From Streptomyces sp. NBC_01446 (GTDB lineage Bacteria > Actinomycetota > Actinomycetes > Streptomycetales > Streptomycetaceae): a stretch of 64,000 nt of DNA. The stretch's first letter is position 1, and each line of letters starts with the position of its first letter. Both the position numbers and the translations under genes were made by a program. Below are positions 24,090-32,529 of this stretch, piece by piece. Below the pieces are notes generated by a model that did not search any database, was not told the DNA's origin, and worked only from the letters and a program-made list of their open reading frames with translations. The stretch spans positions 8,018,501 through 8,082,500 of the forward strand of contig NZ_JAPEPO010000001.1 of NCBI RefSeq assembly GCF_026340095.1. The letters run 5' to 3'.

Positions 24090-25751
24090 ATGACGTACGC
24101 CATCACCCAGACCTGCTGCAGCGACGCGACATGTGTCGCCGTGTGCCCGGTCAACTGCATCCACCCCACCCCCGAGGAGCGGGCGTTCGGCAGCACGGAG
24201 ATGCTGCACATCGACCCGGTGTCCTGCATCGACTGCGGCGCGTGCGCCGACGCCTGCCCGGTCGACGCGATCTTCCCGGTGGACAGGCTGGCCCCGGCAC
24301 AGAAGGAGTACGCCGCGATCAACGCCGCGTACTTCGAAGACACGGACAGGCATACGGATTCGGGTGCGGACGCGGTCGAGGACGGCCCCAACTTCCATGC
24401 CTGGGGCAGCCCTTCGTTCCCGCGTGTCCTGCCGTCCGACCTCGCGCCGCTCAGGATCGCCGTCGTCGGCACCGGACCGGCCGGGATGTACGCGGTGCAG
24501 GACCTGCTGCTGCATACCAACGCCGAGGTGACCCTCATCGACCGGCTGCCCGTGGCCGGCGGCCTCGTGCGCTACGGCATGGCGCCGGATCACCCGGCCA
24601 CCAAGAAGGTCGGCGAGACCTTCGCGAGATTCCACACGCATCACCGGGTACGCATGCACCTGGGCCTCGAAGTGGGCGACGACGTCACACCGCAGGAGCT
24701 GGCCGAGCACCACGACGCGGTCATCTACGCCGTCGGGGCCGCCGCCGACCGCCGTCTGTCCGTCCCGGGCGAGGATCTCACCGGCAGCATCTCGGCACGC
24801 ACCTTCGTCGCCTGGTACAACGCCCATCCGGACGTGGCACACGACGCGATCGACCTCCGTGCCGAACGCGTTGTGGTCGTCGGCAACGGCAACGTCGCCC
24901 TCGACGTCGCCCGGATCCTGCTCGCCGACCCGGACACCCTCGCCCGCACCGACATCGCCGACCACGCCCTGAAGGCGCTGAGCGCGAGCTCCGTACGCGA
25001 AGTGGTCCTGCTGGGCCGCCGCGGCCCCGAGGACGCCGCGTACACCACGCCGGAACTGCTCGCGCTCAAGCACGTGCCGGGCCTGCAACTGCTCGTGGAC
25101 GACCACGATCCCCGTATCGGCGCCGCCATCGACGCGGCCGGTACGAACGACAAGGCCGCCGTCCTGAAGGGTGTTCCCCGCGGTGCCTTCGACACAGACG
25201 TGGCACCGCCGCCCGGGCGGCGCATCGTCCTGCGCTTCCACAGCTCGCCCGTAGAGCTGCTCGGACCGGAACAGGTCGAAGCCGTGCGCGCCGAAGGGGC
25301 GTCGGGGGAGCGGGTGATCAAGGCGGGCATGGTGCTGCGTGCGATCGGCTACCGCGGAGGACCGCTCTCCGGCCTCCCCTTCGACGAGGTCGCCGGCACC
25401 GTTCCGCACGAGGGCGGGCGCGTCACCGGCATGCCCGGAACGTATGTCGTGGGCTGGATCAAGCGCGGCCCGAGCGGTGGCATCGGCGCCAACCGCACCT
25501 GCGCGGCCGAGACGGTCGCCACACTGCTGGCCGACGCCGTCTCCGGCGCGCTGCCGACGCCACCGCACGCGCCCAAGGCCTTCCACCGGGTGGCCAGGCG
25601 CCGCAACCGGCGCGTCCTCGACGCGAAGGGCCTGATGGCGATCGAACGGGCCGAGGCCGCGCGAGGGCGCGAGGCCGGCCGGCCACGGGTCAAGCTGGCC
25701 ACGGTCGATGAACTGGTGGCGAGCGCGCGGCGCAGGCGCGTACTCCGGTGA
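24090..25751 (+). CDS. Ferredoxin-fused NADPH:ferredoxin oxidoreductase (FprB-like)
   Basis: A 553-residue protein. Residues 1-60 are a bacterial ferredoxin domain with two cysteine sets (C10, C15, C19, C23 in CCSDATCVAVCPVNC; C46, C49, C52, C56 in SCIDCGACADACP). Then follows an adrenodoxin-reductase-type FAD domain (VVGTGPAGMYAV; VAGGLVRYGMAPDHP) and an NADPH domain (VVVVGNGNVALDVAR), ending with GPSGGIGANRTCAAETV. It matches mycobacterial FprB in layout and passes electrons from NADPH via FAD to FeS clusters. Ten bases before it lies the possible last codon of the disrupted diiron oxygenase, for which it may have been the reductase. It has a weak ribosome site. Confidence 0.92.
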   Translation: MTYAITQTCCSDATCVAVCPVNCIHPTPEERAFGSTEMLHIDPVSCIDCGACADACPVDAIFPVDRLAPAQKEYAAINAAYFEDTDRHTDSGADAVEDGPNFHAWGSPSFPRVLPSDLAPLRIAVVGTGPAGMYAVQDLLLHTNAEVTLIDRLPVAGGLVRYGMAPDHPATKKVGETFARFHTHHRVRMHLGLEVGDDVTPQELAEHHDAVIYAVGAAADRRLSVPGEDLTGSISARTFVAWYNAHPDVAHDAIDLRAERVVVVGNGNVALDVARILLADPDTLARTDIADHALKALSASSVREVVLLGRRGPEDAAYTTPELLALKHVPGLQLLVDDHDPRIGAAIDAAGTNDKAAVLKGVPRGAFDTDVAPPPGRRIVLRFHSSPVELLGPEQVEAVRAEGASGERVIKAGMVLRAIGYRGGPLSGLPFDEVAGTVPHEGGRVTGMPGTYVVGWIKRGPSGGIGANRTCAAETVATLLADAVSGALPTPPHAPKAFHRVARRRNRRVLDAKGLMAIERAEAARGREAGRPRVKLATVDELVASARRRRVLR

Positions 25752-25911
25752 GGTAGCTGACGTGGGGCGCCGCCCGCACGGCGAACAGTTCGCGGGCGCG
25801 GCCGTGCCGTTCGGCGTCGGATATGAAGTCGCCGTGCGCCTCCACGCGCCCGGCCTGGTCGGCAGGGGGTGCGGCGGCTTGTGCCGAGGGGTCTGGGATC
25901 GTGGAAGCCAT
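25690..25911 (-). pseudogene. NCS1-family permease, N-terminal remnant
   Basis: A reverse-strand frame opens at ATG 25911 after a strong GGAGG site (5-bp spacing). It reads MASTIPDPSAQAAAPPADQA, then RVEAHGDFISDAERHGRARE and LFAVRAAPHVSYLTG, resembling the cytoplasmic N-terminus of NCS1 cytosine/purine/allantoin permeases (RVE-x-G-x-D-x-I-x-x-x-ERHGR-x-x-LF). At about 25746 it meets the 3' end of the FprB-like gene and no membrane segments follow. Only about 52 residues of a normally 450-residue transporter remain. The promoter and regulator (TetR gene at 25982) are retained. Family call is by motif, moderate. Confidence 0.6.
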
Positions 25912-25949
25912 GCAGTCCTCCGAACAGGCGAGCGCGGGAGCCGACTTGT

Positions 25950-25971
25950 CTATTGGCCGCGAATCCAATAG
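25950..25971. promoter_or_regulatory. TetR operator between truncated permease and regulator
   Basis: CTATTGG and CCAATAG form a perfect 7-bp inverted repeat with an 8-bp spacer, located between the permease start (25911) and the TetR start (25982). A TTGTCT box at 25946 and AATAGT at 25967 could be the -35/-10 of the regulator, which would make its GTG at 25982 the first codon of a near-leaderless transcript. Confidence 0.65.
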
Positions 25972-25981
25972 TGAGCAGGGG

Positions 25982-26644
25982 GTGCCGTCGAGCACCCGGC
26001 CGAAACGGGTGCGGAAGAATCCTGAGGCCCGCCGCGCCGAGATCGTCGCCGCCGCGGCGGCGATCGCCCTCGCGGAGGGCCTCGAATGCATCACGATGCG
26101 CCGGGTCGCCGACGAGCTCGCTGTGCGCCCCGGCCTGATCAGCCACTACTTCCCGGTCGCGGAGGACCTCGTCGCCGAGGCCTTCGGTGTGGCGGCGACG
26201 GCCGAACTGGACGAACTGATTCCCGTGGATCGGCCCGAGGGCGAGACGCTGGCGGACCTGGCCCGCTTCTTCCACCTGACCACGGGGAACCGCTTCGACG
26301 GCATGAGCCGCCTGTGGCTCAACGCCAGGCACCTGAGCCGCTACCGCGACAGGCTGCGCGACCGTGTGGGGCACCAGGAGGCCCAGTGGCGCGAACGCCT
26401 GACCCAGCTCATTCGCGACGGCGTGGCGGCCGGAGCCCTGCGCACCGAGAACCCCGAAGTGACCGCCATCCAGATCCTCGTGGTCCTGGACGGCCTCGGC
26501 GTCCACGCCAACACGGAGCGCGCCAACCGCCCCCCGGCGGTGACGGCCATGGCCATCACCACCGCGGAACGCGAACTGGACGTGCCCGTCGGGACATTCG
26601 CCGAACTGATCGCGGCCCAGCATGATCCGGACGAAAGGCCTTAG
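25982..26644 (+). CDS. TetR-family regulator
   Basis: A 220-residue TetR regulator. The N-terminal HTH reads PEARRAEIVAAAAAIALAEG, then CITMRRVADELAVRPGLISH YF, followed by an all-helical ligand domain with a TetR_C-type pattern (NRFDGMSRLWLNARHLSRYR; ITAIQILVVLDGLGVHAN). It is divergent from the truncated NCS1 permease and sits beside a palindromic operator, so it probably represses that transporter and itself in response to a nucleobase-like ligand. The start at GTG 25982 (leaderless) is preferred because an upstream in-frame ATG at 25910 would put the operator inside the gene. It still appears intact although its target gene is not. Confidence 0.88.
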   Translation: MPSSTRPKRVRKNPEARRAEIVAAAAAIALAEGLECITMRRVADELAVRPGLISHYFPVAEDLVAEAFGVAATAELDELIPVDRPEGETLADLARFFHLTTGNRFDGMSRLWLNARHLSRYRDRLRDRVGHQEAQWRERLTQLIRDGVAAGALRTENPEVTAIQILVVLDGLGVHANTERANRPPAVTAMAITTAERELDVPVGTFAELIAAQHDPDERP

Positions 26645-26697
26645 TGGGACCTGGGCACCTCCATGCCATGACCTGACCATCGCGCGGGCGGATCAGC

Positions 26698-26714
26698 CGT
26701 GGCGGGAAGCCACG
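26698..26714 (+). terminator. Small hairpin after the TetR gene
   Basis: CGTGGC-GGGAA-GCCACG, a 6-bp perfect stem with a 5-nt loop 53 bp after the TetR stop, is followed by GC-rich sequence. It is a plausible weak terminator. Confidence 0.4.
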
Positions 26715-26874
26715 CCGCGCGTGCGCCACTGGGGGGCCACGGCCAGGTCGAGGAGCGTCCAGGCCATCGCCATCGCCGTCGCCAGCGGGCGGCGGGCGGC
26801 CTGCACGTCAGCGCCGTGACCTGACCTGGGTGAACAGTGTCTTTCGCCAGGGTCTTGAGGGTGTCGGGCGAAGG

Positions 26875-27270
26875 TCACGGGTTGTTGAGGTGGAGCTGGA
26901 CCTCGACCTCCTGGTCGCCGGAGACCTTGCCGACCTTCTCGACGGCGAAGGCCGCGTCCAAGGTCCGGCAGAGGCGTTCCACCGCCACCGGGCAGCCCTG
27001 GAGATCAGCCGTGACCGTTCCGGCCAGCACGGTGCCGGAGACCTCGGCGGGGGAGTGCTCCACGAGGAAGTTGCCCGTCCACGCGGCGGGGCGTGGCCCC
27101 TCGTTGCCGTGCGGGACGGCCTCGCCGCGGTCGGAGTCGAAGTGGTCGCCCAGGAAATGGAAGACCGCGTCGGCGTCCGGCGCGGAGCAGTCGCCGAGCA
27201 CGACCTCCACCAGGTCCCGGGACGAGGGGGCCTCCGCGGGGAAGGCTGTCGAAGCTGATGTGCCGTTCAC
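26875..27270 (-). CDS. Hypothetical protein (131 aa)
   Basis: A 131-residue protein starting at GTG 27270 with a GGAG site 6-7 bp upstream. Strand-like segments (DLVEVVLGDCSAPDADAVFH, LVEHSPAEVSGTVLAGTVTA, QEVEVQLHLNNP) suggest a small beta-rich fold, perhaps a ligand-binding or regulatory domain. I do not recognise the family. It follows the Rieske/FAD oxidoreductase by 78 bp on the same strand, separated by a cluster of TAGAGAC repeats, so it may be co-transcribed. Nothing in the sequence reveals catalytic residues. Confidence 0.7.
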   Translation of the reverse strand: MNGTSASTAFPAEAPSSRDLVEVVLGDCSAPDADAVFHFLGDHFDSDRGEAVPHGNEGPRPAAWTGNFLVEHSPAEVSGTVLAGTVTADLQGCPVAVERLCRTLDAAFAVEKVGKVSGDQEVEVQLHLNNP

Positions 27271-27282
27271 GTCGTTCTCCGT

Positions 27283-27321
27283 GTCTCTAGGTCTCTATGT
27301 CTCTATCGGAACGGTCTCTAC
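27283..27321. repeat. Four 8-bp GTCTCTAN repeats
   Basis: GTCTCTAG, GTCTCTAT and GTCTCTAT are head-to-tail at 27283-27306, and a fourth copy GTCTCTAC lies at 27314-27321. On the reverse strand these read TAGAGAC repeats between the oxidoreductase stop and the hypothetical gene's ribosome site. They may be a slipped-strand expansion or protein-binding sites. Confidence 0.7.
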
Positions 27322-27348
27322 GGGAAGCGGTACGGCCGGTCGCCACTG

Positions 27349-28947
27349 TCATGGCCCGCTCGCCGTGGCGCCTCCTTCTCCTTCCCCCTGCCCCGGTGCA
27401 GGCGGAGCATCCGGCAGTTCCACCGGTGCCAGTGGCCACATGGCCGGTCCCTGAAGGATCGAACCGTCCGTGGCGAACCGCGACCCGTGACAGGGGCACT
27501 CCCACGTCGTCTCCGCCGCGTTGAACGCCACGATGCAGCCCAGGTGCGTGCAGCGCGCCGAGACGACGCGGACCGTGCCGTCCTCGGCGCGGTAGACAGC
27601 GCACCGGTGCCCGTCCACACGCACCACCGCGCCCGACCCCGGCGGGATCTCGGTGACGGAGTCGACGTGGGCGGTGTGCAGCCGGTCGCGGACGAAGTGC
27701 CGTGCGACATCGGCCTGTTGGCGCAGCAGAGCGGGCGCCTCCCGCATCGCGCTCCACAGGCGGCGGGGGTCGTACAGCTCGGCCCAGGGCACCTCGTCGC
27801 CGGTGATCAGCCCGCTCAGCAGCTGTCCGGCCAGGACGCCGCTGCTCATGCCCCACCCGCCGAAGCCCGTCGCCACATACGCGTGCCGGGCCCCGGGGTG
27901 CAGGGGCCCGATCATCGGGATCCCGTCGCCGGAGTCGTTGTCCTGGGCTGCCCAGTGGTACGCGGTGTCCTCGACGGCGAAGTGCTCGCGCATCCACGAG
28001 TCGAGCCGTGCGAAGGACGCCGCCGCGTCGCCCGTACCCGGTGTGAAGCTCTCCCCGGTCACGATGAGCAGCCGCTGCCCGTCGGCGCCGTACGGAGCGG
28101 TACGCACGGAACGCTTGCCCTCGTCCTCGGTGATGAACATGCCGAGCGGGCCCGGGCCGGAGGCGAGCGGGGCGGCCACGACGAGTTCCCGGCGCGGCTG
28201 GAGGCGGGCGAACAGGAACGCGCGGTCGAAGATCGGGTAGTGGGTGGTGACGACGACGGCCTCCGCGGTCACCGTGTGCTGCGCCTCGGTGGTCACCGTG
28301 CACGGGATGCCGCCGAGCATCTCGGTCACGCGGGACCGCTCGAAGATCACGCAGCCCTGCGCGACCAGATCCTCGGCAAGGGCCAGCAGATACCTGCGGG
28401 GGTGGAACTGCGCCTGGTCGTCCACGCGCACCGCCCCCGCGACGGCGAAGGGCAGGCCCGTGTCCTCGGTGTACCGCGCGGGGAGACCGGCCTCGCGGGC
28501 GGCCTCGGCCTCGGCGCGCAGTATGTCCGTGCCCTCTTGGCGGACCGAGTAGGTGAAGGCCGGGGCGCGCTCCAGGTCGCAGTCGATCGCCACCCCGGCA
28601 CAGATCTCGGCCACGCGCTCCACCGCGCCCTGCTGCGACATCGCGTACAGCCGGGCGGCCTCCTCGCCGTGCGTGCGGCGCAGGCGGTCGTACACGAGGG
28701 TGTGCAGCGCCGACACCTTGGCCGTGGTGTAGCCGGTGACTCCGGCGGCGATGCGGTCGGCCTCGAGAACGGCGACGGTCCGGCCGGCGCGCGTCAGTTC
28801 CCAGGCCGTGCTGAGCCCGGCGATTCCGCCACCGATCACCACGACGTCGACCTCGACGTCCTCGGTGAGCTGCGGGTAGGCGGTCGTGCCACTGGTGTGC
28901 ATCCAGTACGACTCGCCCCGTCCGGGAAGTTCCGGTCCAGGCGCCAC
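27349..28947 (-). CDS. FAD-dependent oxidoreductase with C-terminal Rieske domain
   Basis: A 532-residue DAO/DadA-like flavoprotein fused to a Rieske [2Fe-2S] domain. The FAD-binding GGGIAGLSTAWELTRAG lies near residue 50 and the ATG-end GIPMIGPLHPGARHAYVATG near 360; the Rieske ligands are C-T-H-L-G-C and C-P-C-H-G-S-x-F at about 480 and 500. Such fusions are widespread in actinomycetes and oxidise amine-type substrates of unknown identity, passing electrons through the Rieske cluster. The GTG at 28947 has AAGGAGG eight bases upstream. An in-frame TTG at 28953 is a less likely start. The gene lies downstream of the sigma-factor gene across a 270-bp gap. Confidence 0.9.
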   Translation of the reverse strand: MAPGPELPGRGESYWMHTSGTTAYPQLTEDVEVDVVVIGGGIAGLSTAWELTRAGRTVAVLEADRIAAGVTGYTTAKVSALHTLVYDRLRRTHGEEAARLYAMSQQGAVERVAEICAGVAIDCDLERAPAFTYSVRQEGTDILRAEAEAAREAGLPARYTEDTGLPFAVAGAVRVDDQAQFHPRRYLLALAEDLVAQGCVIFERSRVTEMLGGIPCTVTTEAQHTVTAEAVVVTTHYPIFDRAFLFARLQPRRELVVAAPLASGPGPLGMFITEDEGKRSVRTAPYGADGQRLLIVTGESFTPGTGDAAASFARLDSWMREHFAVEDTAYHWAAQDNDSGDGIPMIGPLHPGARHAYVATGFGGWGMSSGVLAGQLLSGLITGDEVPWAELYDPRRLWSAMREAPALLRQQADVARHFVRDRLHTAHVDSVTEIPPGSGAVVRVDGHRCAVYRAEDGTVRVVSARCTHLGCIVAFNAAETTWECPCHGSRFATDGSILQGPAMWPLAPVELPDAPPAPGQGEGEGGATASGP

Positions 28948-29221
28948 GGTCAAGGCCTCCTTCCCCGGCGGCCCCCTAAAACATGGTGAGCGCGATGCCG
29001 GTGGGGCGCTCGTCGAGTGCGGGGGAGGCGGACGGCGGACGCGAGGACGTCGCGGAGGGGAAACGCTGCGTCCTCGCGCCCTACGGCCGTCGCCCAAGAC
29101 ATCCCGGCGGCGGCCGCTCCCCGCCGGCTGCCACCCTTGCTCCCACCGGGAGCCGGGGCAGGGGGCGGAGTACAACCCCTGATCCCAGTGTCCTCCCCCT
29201 GGCCGGTCGGAGCGCCAGGGT

Positions 29222-30064
29222 TCAGGCGGCCGGCAGGCCGTCGGCCGCCCCGTACTCCCGCCCCGCCTCGGCGCGTACCCGTGCACAGCTGAGATGGATG
29301 AGGCGGGAGACGTGCATCTGCGAGATGCCGAACTTCTCGGCTATGCGGGCCTGCGTCATGCCCTCGAAGAAACGCAGGTAGAGGATGGCGCGCTCGCGCT
29401 CGGGAAGGTGGCGCAGACCCGTCTTCGCGGCTTCACGGTCGGTGATGAGGTCGTACGCGGTGTCGGGTTCGCCGAGCGCGTCGGCGAGGCTCTGTCCGTC
29501 GTGACCGGACGGGGAGAGCTCCGCGTCGAGGGACAGCGCGCTGTAGCTCTCGATCGCCCTGAGCCCGTCTCGGACCTCCGCCTCGGTCAGCCCCGCGTAC
29601 GCGGCGATGGCGCTGATGCCCGGCTCGGGGCTGCCGGGGCGCTCGGTGAGGTCGCGGCGGGCCGCGCGGACCTTGTTGCGCAGGTCCTGTACGCGGCGGG
29701 GCACGTGCACGTCCCACATCCGGTCGCGGAAGTGCCGGCGCAGTTCGCCGGTGATGGTGGGCACGGCGTAGCACTGGAAGGGGCCGCGCTCGGGCTGGTA
29801 GTGGTTGATCGCCTTGACCAGTCCCATGGCCGCGACCTGCTCCAGGTCCTCCGTGCTCTCGCCCTTGTTGCGGTACCGGCGGGCGATGCGGTGCGCCATG
29901 GGCAGCCACGCCTCGACGAGCTCCTCGCACAGGAGATCCCGCTCGGGCCCCTCGGCGAGACCGGCCATGCGCCCGAAGGCCGCCGCCGTGTCGGGGCACT
30001 CGTCGTGGACGTGGTGCGAGGTCCGACGGTGGTGGGTGGCGACCGCGGTGATGTTAGTGAGCAT
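29222..30064 (-). CDS. SigB/SigF/SigG-family RNA polymerase sigma factor
   Basis: A 280-residue group 3 sigma factor. Region 2 is recognisable (LVEAWLPMAHRIARRYRNKG, STEDLEQVAAMGLVKAINHY, FQCYAVPTITGELRRHFRDR), region 3 around GISAIAAYAGLTEAEVRDGL, and region 4 with its HTH, LPERERAILYLRFFEGMTQA then IAEKFGISQMHVSRLIH. It belongs to the SigB-like stress-response set of Streptomyces, usually held by anti-sigma/anti-anti-sigma partners; none is adjacent here. ATG 30064 has GAGGAG upstream. The C-terminus, about 20 residues beyond region 4, is Ala/Gly rich. Which stress it answers is unknown. Confidence 0.92.
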   Translation of the reverse strand: MLTNITAVATHHRRTSHHVHDECPDTAAAFGRMAGLAEGPERDLLCEELVEAWLPMAHRIARRYRNKGESTEDLEQVAAMGLVKAINHYQPERGPFQCYAVPTITGELRRHFRDRMWDVHVPRRVQDLRNKVRAARRDLTERPGSPEPGISAIAAYAGLTEAEVRDGLRAIESYSALSLDAELSPSGHDGQSLADALGEPDTAYDLITDREAAKTGLRHLPERERAILYLRFFEGMTQARIAEKFGISQMHVSRLIHLSCARVRAEAGREYGAADGLPAA

Positions 30065-30367
30065 CGTGATTCGCTCCTCAACGGTGTACCGGCGCGGGCC
30101 GCGGGAACGGGCGCCGGCATCCATCAGGAGCGGTACGCCGCTCGCAGGTAAGTGCCTCCGGTCCGAAGTATCGACATGCGACTGCACTACGATTGTCCGG
30201 CCGCACGTGCCCGGATGCGACTCGGCGGGCGCGGCGTCACGGCAGGTCATCGGAGCTAGGCGGACGGTGTTTCCTCCAGGACGTGGTGTGTCGGACGCGG
30301 TGTTGCGGGTACCCGGTCGCAGCCAGGGCCCTGACCGAGCCCCCCGGGCGAAAGGGGGCGGCCTTTC
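30065..30367. other. Divergent spacer between sigma factor and two-domain VOC gene
   Basis: About 300 bp without a gene. It holds the sigma-B-type promoter candidate at 30288-30312 and, just before ATG 30368, a GAAAGG...CCTTTC inverted repeat that places the GGGGG ribosome site in its loop. Confidence 0.5.
30288..30312 (+). promoter_or_regulatory. Sigma-B-type promoter candidate for the VOC gene
   Basis: GTGT at 30288-30291 and GGGTAC at 30307-30312 are separated by 15 bp, fitting the Streptomyces SigB pattern G-N-N-T then GGGTA(C/T). The VOC gene starts 55 bp downstream, and a SigB-family sigma gene is divergent. Only the pattern is seen; use by this sigma factor is inferred. Confidence 0.45.
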
Positions 30368-31225
30368 ATGAGTAGCAAGCTGATCTCCAGGACCGGATCG
30401 GACGAAGCGACGTCGCACCACGCGATCCTCGGTTCTCCCTGCTGGGTGAGCCTCGCGGCGCGTGACCTGTCGGCCGCGCAGTCGTTCTACGGCGCTGTCC
30501 TGGGCTGGACGTTCCGTGCGGGCACGCTGGGTGAGCGGTTCATGGTGGCGCTCGCGCAGGGGCGGGCCGTGGCGGGGATCGGAGCGGTCGCTCCGGCCCT
30601 GCAGGTTCCCGTCGCGTGGACGCCCTACTTCGCGGTGGCCGACGCGGACGAGACGGCCGGCCGCGTACAGGAGCGCGGCGGCACGGTCGGGGTCGGTCCG
30701 ATCGGCTTCCCCACCGGGCGGGCGGCCCTCGTGTCCGACCGCGCCGGCGCCGTCTTCGGTATCTGGGCAGGCGCGCTCCTCCGCAACTTCGGCGCGTGGC
30801 GCCGGGAGGCGCCCCTGTGGCTGCGCCTCGTCACGCGCGACGCGTTCGATGCCGCGATCTTCTACGGGGAAGTCCTCGGGTGGACGAGCCCGGGCTGCTG
30901 CGACGTGCGGTACGAGGACGAGGAGATCGTCCTCGTCTGTGCGGGACAGCCGGTGGCCACACTCGGCGGCGGGGCGCCGGGATCGGCCCCCGACCCGCAG
31001 GTGCGGCCGCACTGGCAGGTCCGCTACACCGTCCGTGACGCCATGGCGTGCGCCCGGGCCGCCGTGGAGCACGGCGGAGCGGTCACGAGCCGGCACGCGG
31101 ACTCGACGGGCGACTCCGTGACCCTGCACGACCCCGAGGGCGCCCGGTTCACGGTCTTCGCACCCCGAATGCGCCCGGACAGGGCCGCGGAGCCGACATC
31201 GGAGAGGCCCGCGGACCGTCCGTGA
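30368..31225 (+). CDS. Two-domain VOC family protein
   Basis: A 285-residue protein of two glyoxalase-like units, about 25-135 (PCWVSLAARDLSAAQSFYGA VLGW; YFAVADADETAGRVQERGGT) and 148-272 (WLRLVTRDAFDAAIFYGEVL GW; GDSVTLHDPEGARFTVFAP). Tandem VOC proteins of this kind are common in Streptomyces and often annotated as antibiotic resistance or hydroxylase-like, but metal ligands are not clear in either unit. A SigB-type promoter candidate lies upstream, so it may belong to the general stress response. Confidence 0.88.
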   Translation: MSSKLISRTGSDEATSHHAILGSPCWVSLAARDLSAAQSFYGAVLGWTFRAGTLGERFMVALAQGRAVAGIGAVAPALQVPVAWTPYFAVADADETAGRVQERGGTVGVGPIGFPTGRAALVSDRAGAVFGIWAGALLRNFGAWRREAPLWLRLVTRDAFDAAIFYGEVLGWTSPGCCDVRYEDEEIVLVCAGQPVATLGGGAPGSAPDPQVRPHWQVRYTVRDAMACARAAVEHGGAVTSRHADSTGDSVTLHDPEGARFTVFAPRMRPDRAAEPTSERPADRP

Positions 31226-31238
31226 CCGACGGTCCGCG

Positions 31239-32420
31239 TCACCCCCGCAGCGCCCCCCCCAGCCGTCCGAGGCCCTCCCGGATCACCTCGGGCGTCTCGC
31301 TGACGAAGCACAGGCGCAGCGTGGCCGGGTCGGGCTCGCCCGCGTAGAAGGGGGCCCCGGGCACGTACGCCACGTCGTGGCCGATGGCCGTGCGGAGCAG
31401 AGCCGTGGCGTCCGCGCCTTGCGGCAGCCGCGCCCACAGGAACATCCCGCCCTGCGGACGGCTCCACTCGGCGCCGTCCGGCAGAGCGTCCGGAAGGGCC
31501 GCGAGCATCGCGTCACGCCGCTCCCCGTAGGCCTCCCTGACTGTGGCGATGTGCGCGTCGAGGTCACGGTCCGCGAGATAGCGGGCTGCCGCGAGCTGGG
31601 TCACCGTCGGTGTGTGCAGGTCGGCGGCCTGCTTGGCGACGGCGCAGGCGCGAAGGAGCTCCGCGGGCGCGCGCAGCCAGCCGATGCGCAGGCCGGGCGC
31701 CATCACCTTGGAGAAGCTCCCCATGAGCACCGTCCGGTCCTCGGCCCCCGGGTACGAAGCGATCCAGCCGGTCGCCTCACCCTCGTACCGCAGTTCGCCG
31801 TACGGGTCGTCCTCCACGATCCACATCCCGCGCCGGGCCGCGACCTCGGCCACCGACGCGCGCTGTGCGTCGCTCATGGTGCGACCGGTGGGGTTCTGGA
31901 AGTTCGGGACGCTGTAGAAGAGTTTCGGCCGCTCGCGCCGGACGATGTCGTCCAGGTCCGCGAGGTCGGGCACGGGCACCACACGGGCGCCCGCGAAGCC
32001 GAAGACCTGGAGCGCGGCGAGGTAACAGGGATTCTCCACGAGCACGACGTCGCCCGGCTCGATCAGCGCGGAGGCGAGCAGTGAGAGTCCCTGCTGGGAC
32101 CCGGTGGTGATGACGAGGTCGTCGGGGGCGGTCGGCAGCCCGCGCGCGCCGACGCGGGCCGCGACGGCCGTACGCAGACCGGGGTCGCCCTCGGTCGTGG
32201 AGTACTGGAGCGCCGCCTTCGGCTGCTCGTCCAGGACCGCACGGAACGCCTCGGACACGCCCTCGGTGTCGAAGAGTTCGGGTGCGGGCAGCCCGCCCGC
32301 GAAGGAGATGACTTCGGGCCGCGCGGTGAGGGCGAGGATCTCCCGTACAGGCGAGGCCGTGACCGTGACGGCGCGGGCGGCGAGCTGCGGCGGGAGGACC
32401 CGGGTGAGAGCAGGTGACAT
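31239..32420 (-). CDS. PLP-dependent aminotransferase (class I, LysN/2-aminoadipate type)
   Basis: A 393-residue aminotransferase. The PLP lysine lies in GSFSKVMAPGLRIGW, the phosphate-cradle residues in TTGSQQGLSLLASAL, and the substrate carboxylate arginine in PDPATLRLCFV. Residues SFAGGLPAPELF near the start are typical of the LysN/KAT subgroup, which transaminates 2-aminoadipate, branched-chain or aromatic amino acids; which one is not clear. It follows a terminator that separates it from the MaoC gene, and begins at ATG 32420. Another gene (VOC) is convergent, ending 13 bp away. Confidence 0.93.
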   Translation of the reverse strand: MSPALTRVLPPQLAARAVTVTASPVREILALTARPEVISFAGGLPAPELFDTEGVSEAFRAVLDEQPKAALQYSTTEGDPGLRTAVAARVGARGLPTAPDDLVITTGSQQGLSLLASALIEPGDVVLVENPCYLAALQVFGFAGARVVPVPDLADLDDIVRRERPKLFYSVPNFQNPTGRTMSDAQRASVAEVAARRGMWIVEDDPYGELRYEGEATGWIASYPGAEDRTVLMGSFSKVMAPGLRIGWLRAPAELLRACAVAKQAADLHTPTVTQLAAARYLADRDLDAHIATVREAYGERRDAMLAALPDALPDGAEWSRPQGGMFLWARLPQGADATALLRTAIGHDVAYVPGAPFYAGEPDPATLRLCFVSETPEVIREGLGRLGGALRG

Positions 32421-32432
32421 GTACGCACCCTA

Positions 32433-32463
32433 GAAAGGCCGGTGGTGTGTGCACCGGCCTTTC
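32433..32463 (-). terminator. Terminator between MaoC and aminotransferase genes
   Basis: A 12-bp perfect stem, GAAAGGCCGGTG / CACCGGCCTTTC, with a 7-nt loop GTGTGTG. It lies downstream of the reverse-strand MaoC gene and 12 bp before the aminotransferase start, so it probably ends the MaoC transcript. Confidence 0.8.
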
Positions 32464-32529
32464 CAGCATGCGAGAAGGGAGCTGCCCGCCCGGGCCTCGG
32501 CGGCCCTGTCGGGTCCGGGGCCCGCCCCG

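Noticed and set aside
25349..26680. Long reverse frame opposite TetR and the FprB-like gene
   Set aside because: Different frame from the NCS1 remnant; low-complexity shadow with no domain.
28983..29381. Forward open frame in the gap before the sigma factor
   Set aside because: Overlaps the sigma factor's 3' end antisense and lacks a ribosome site or domain.
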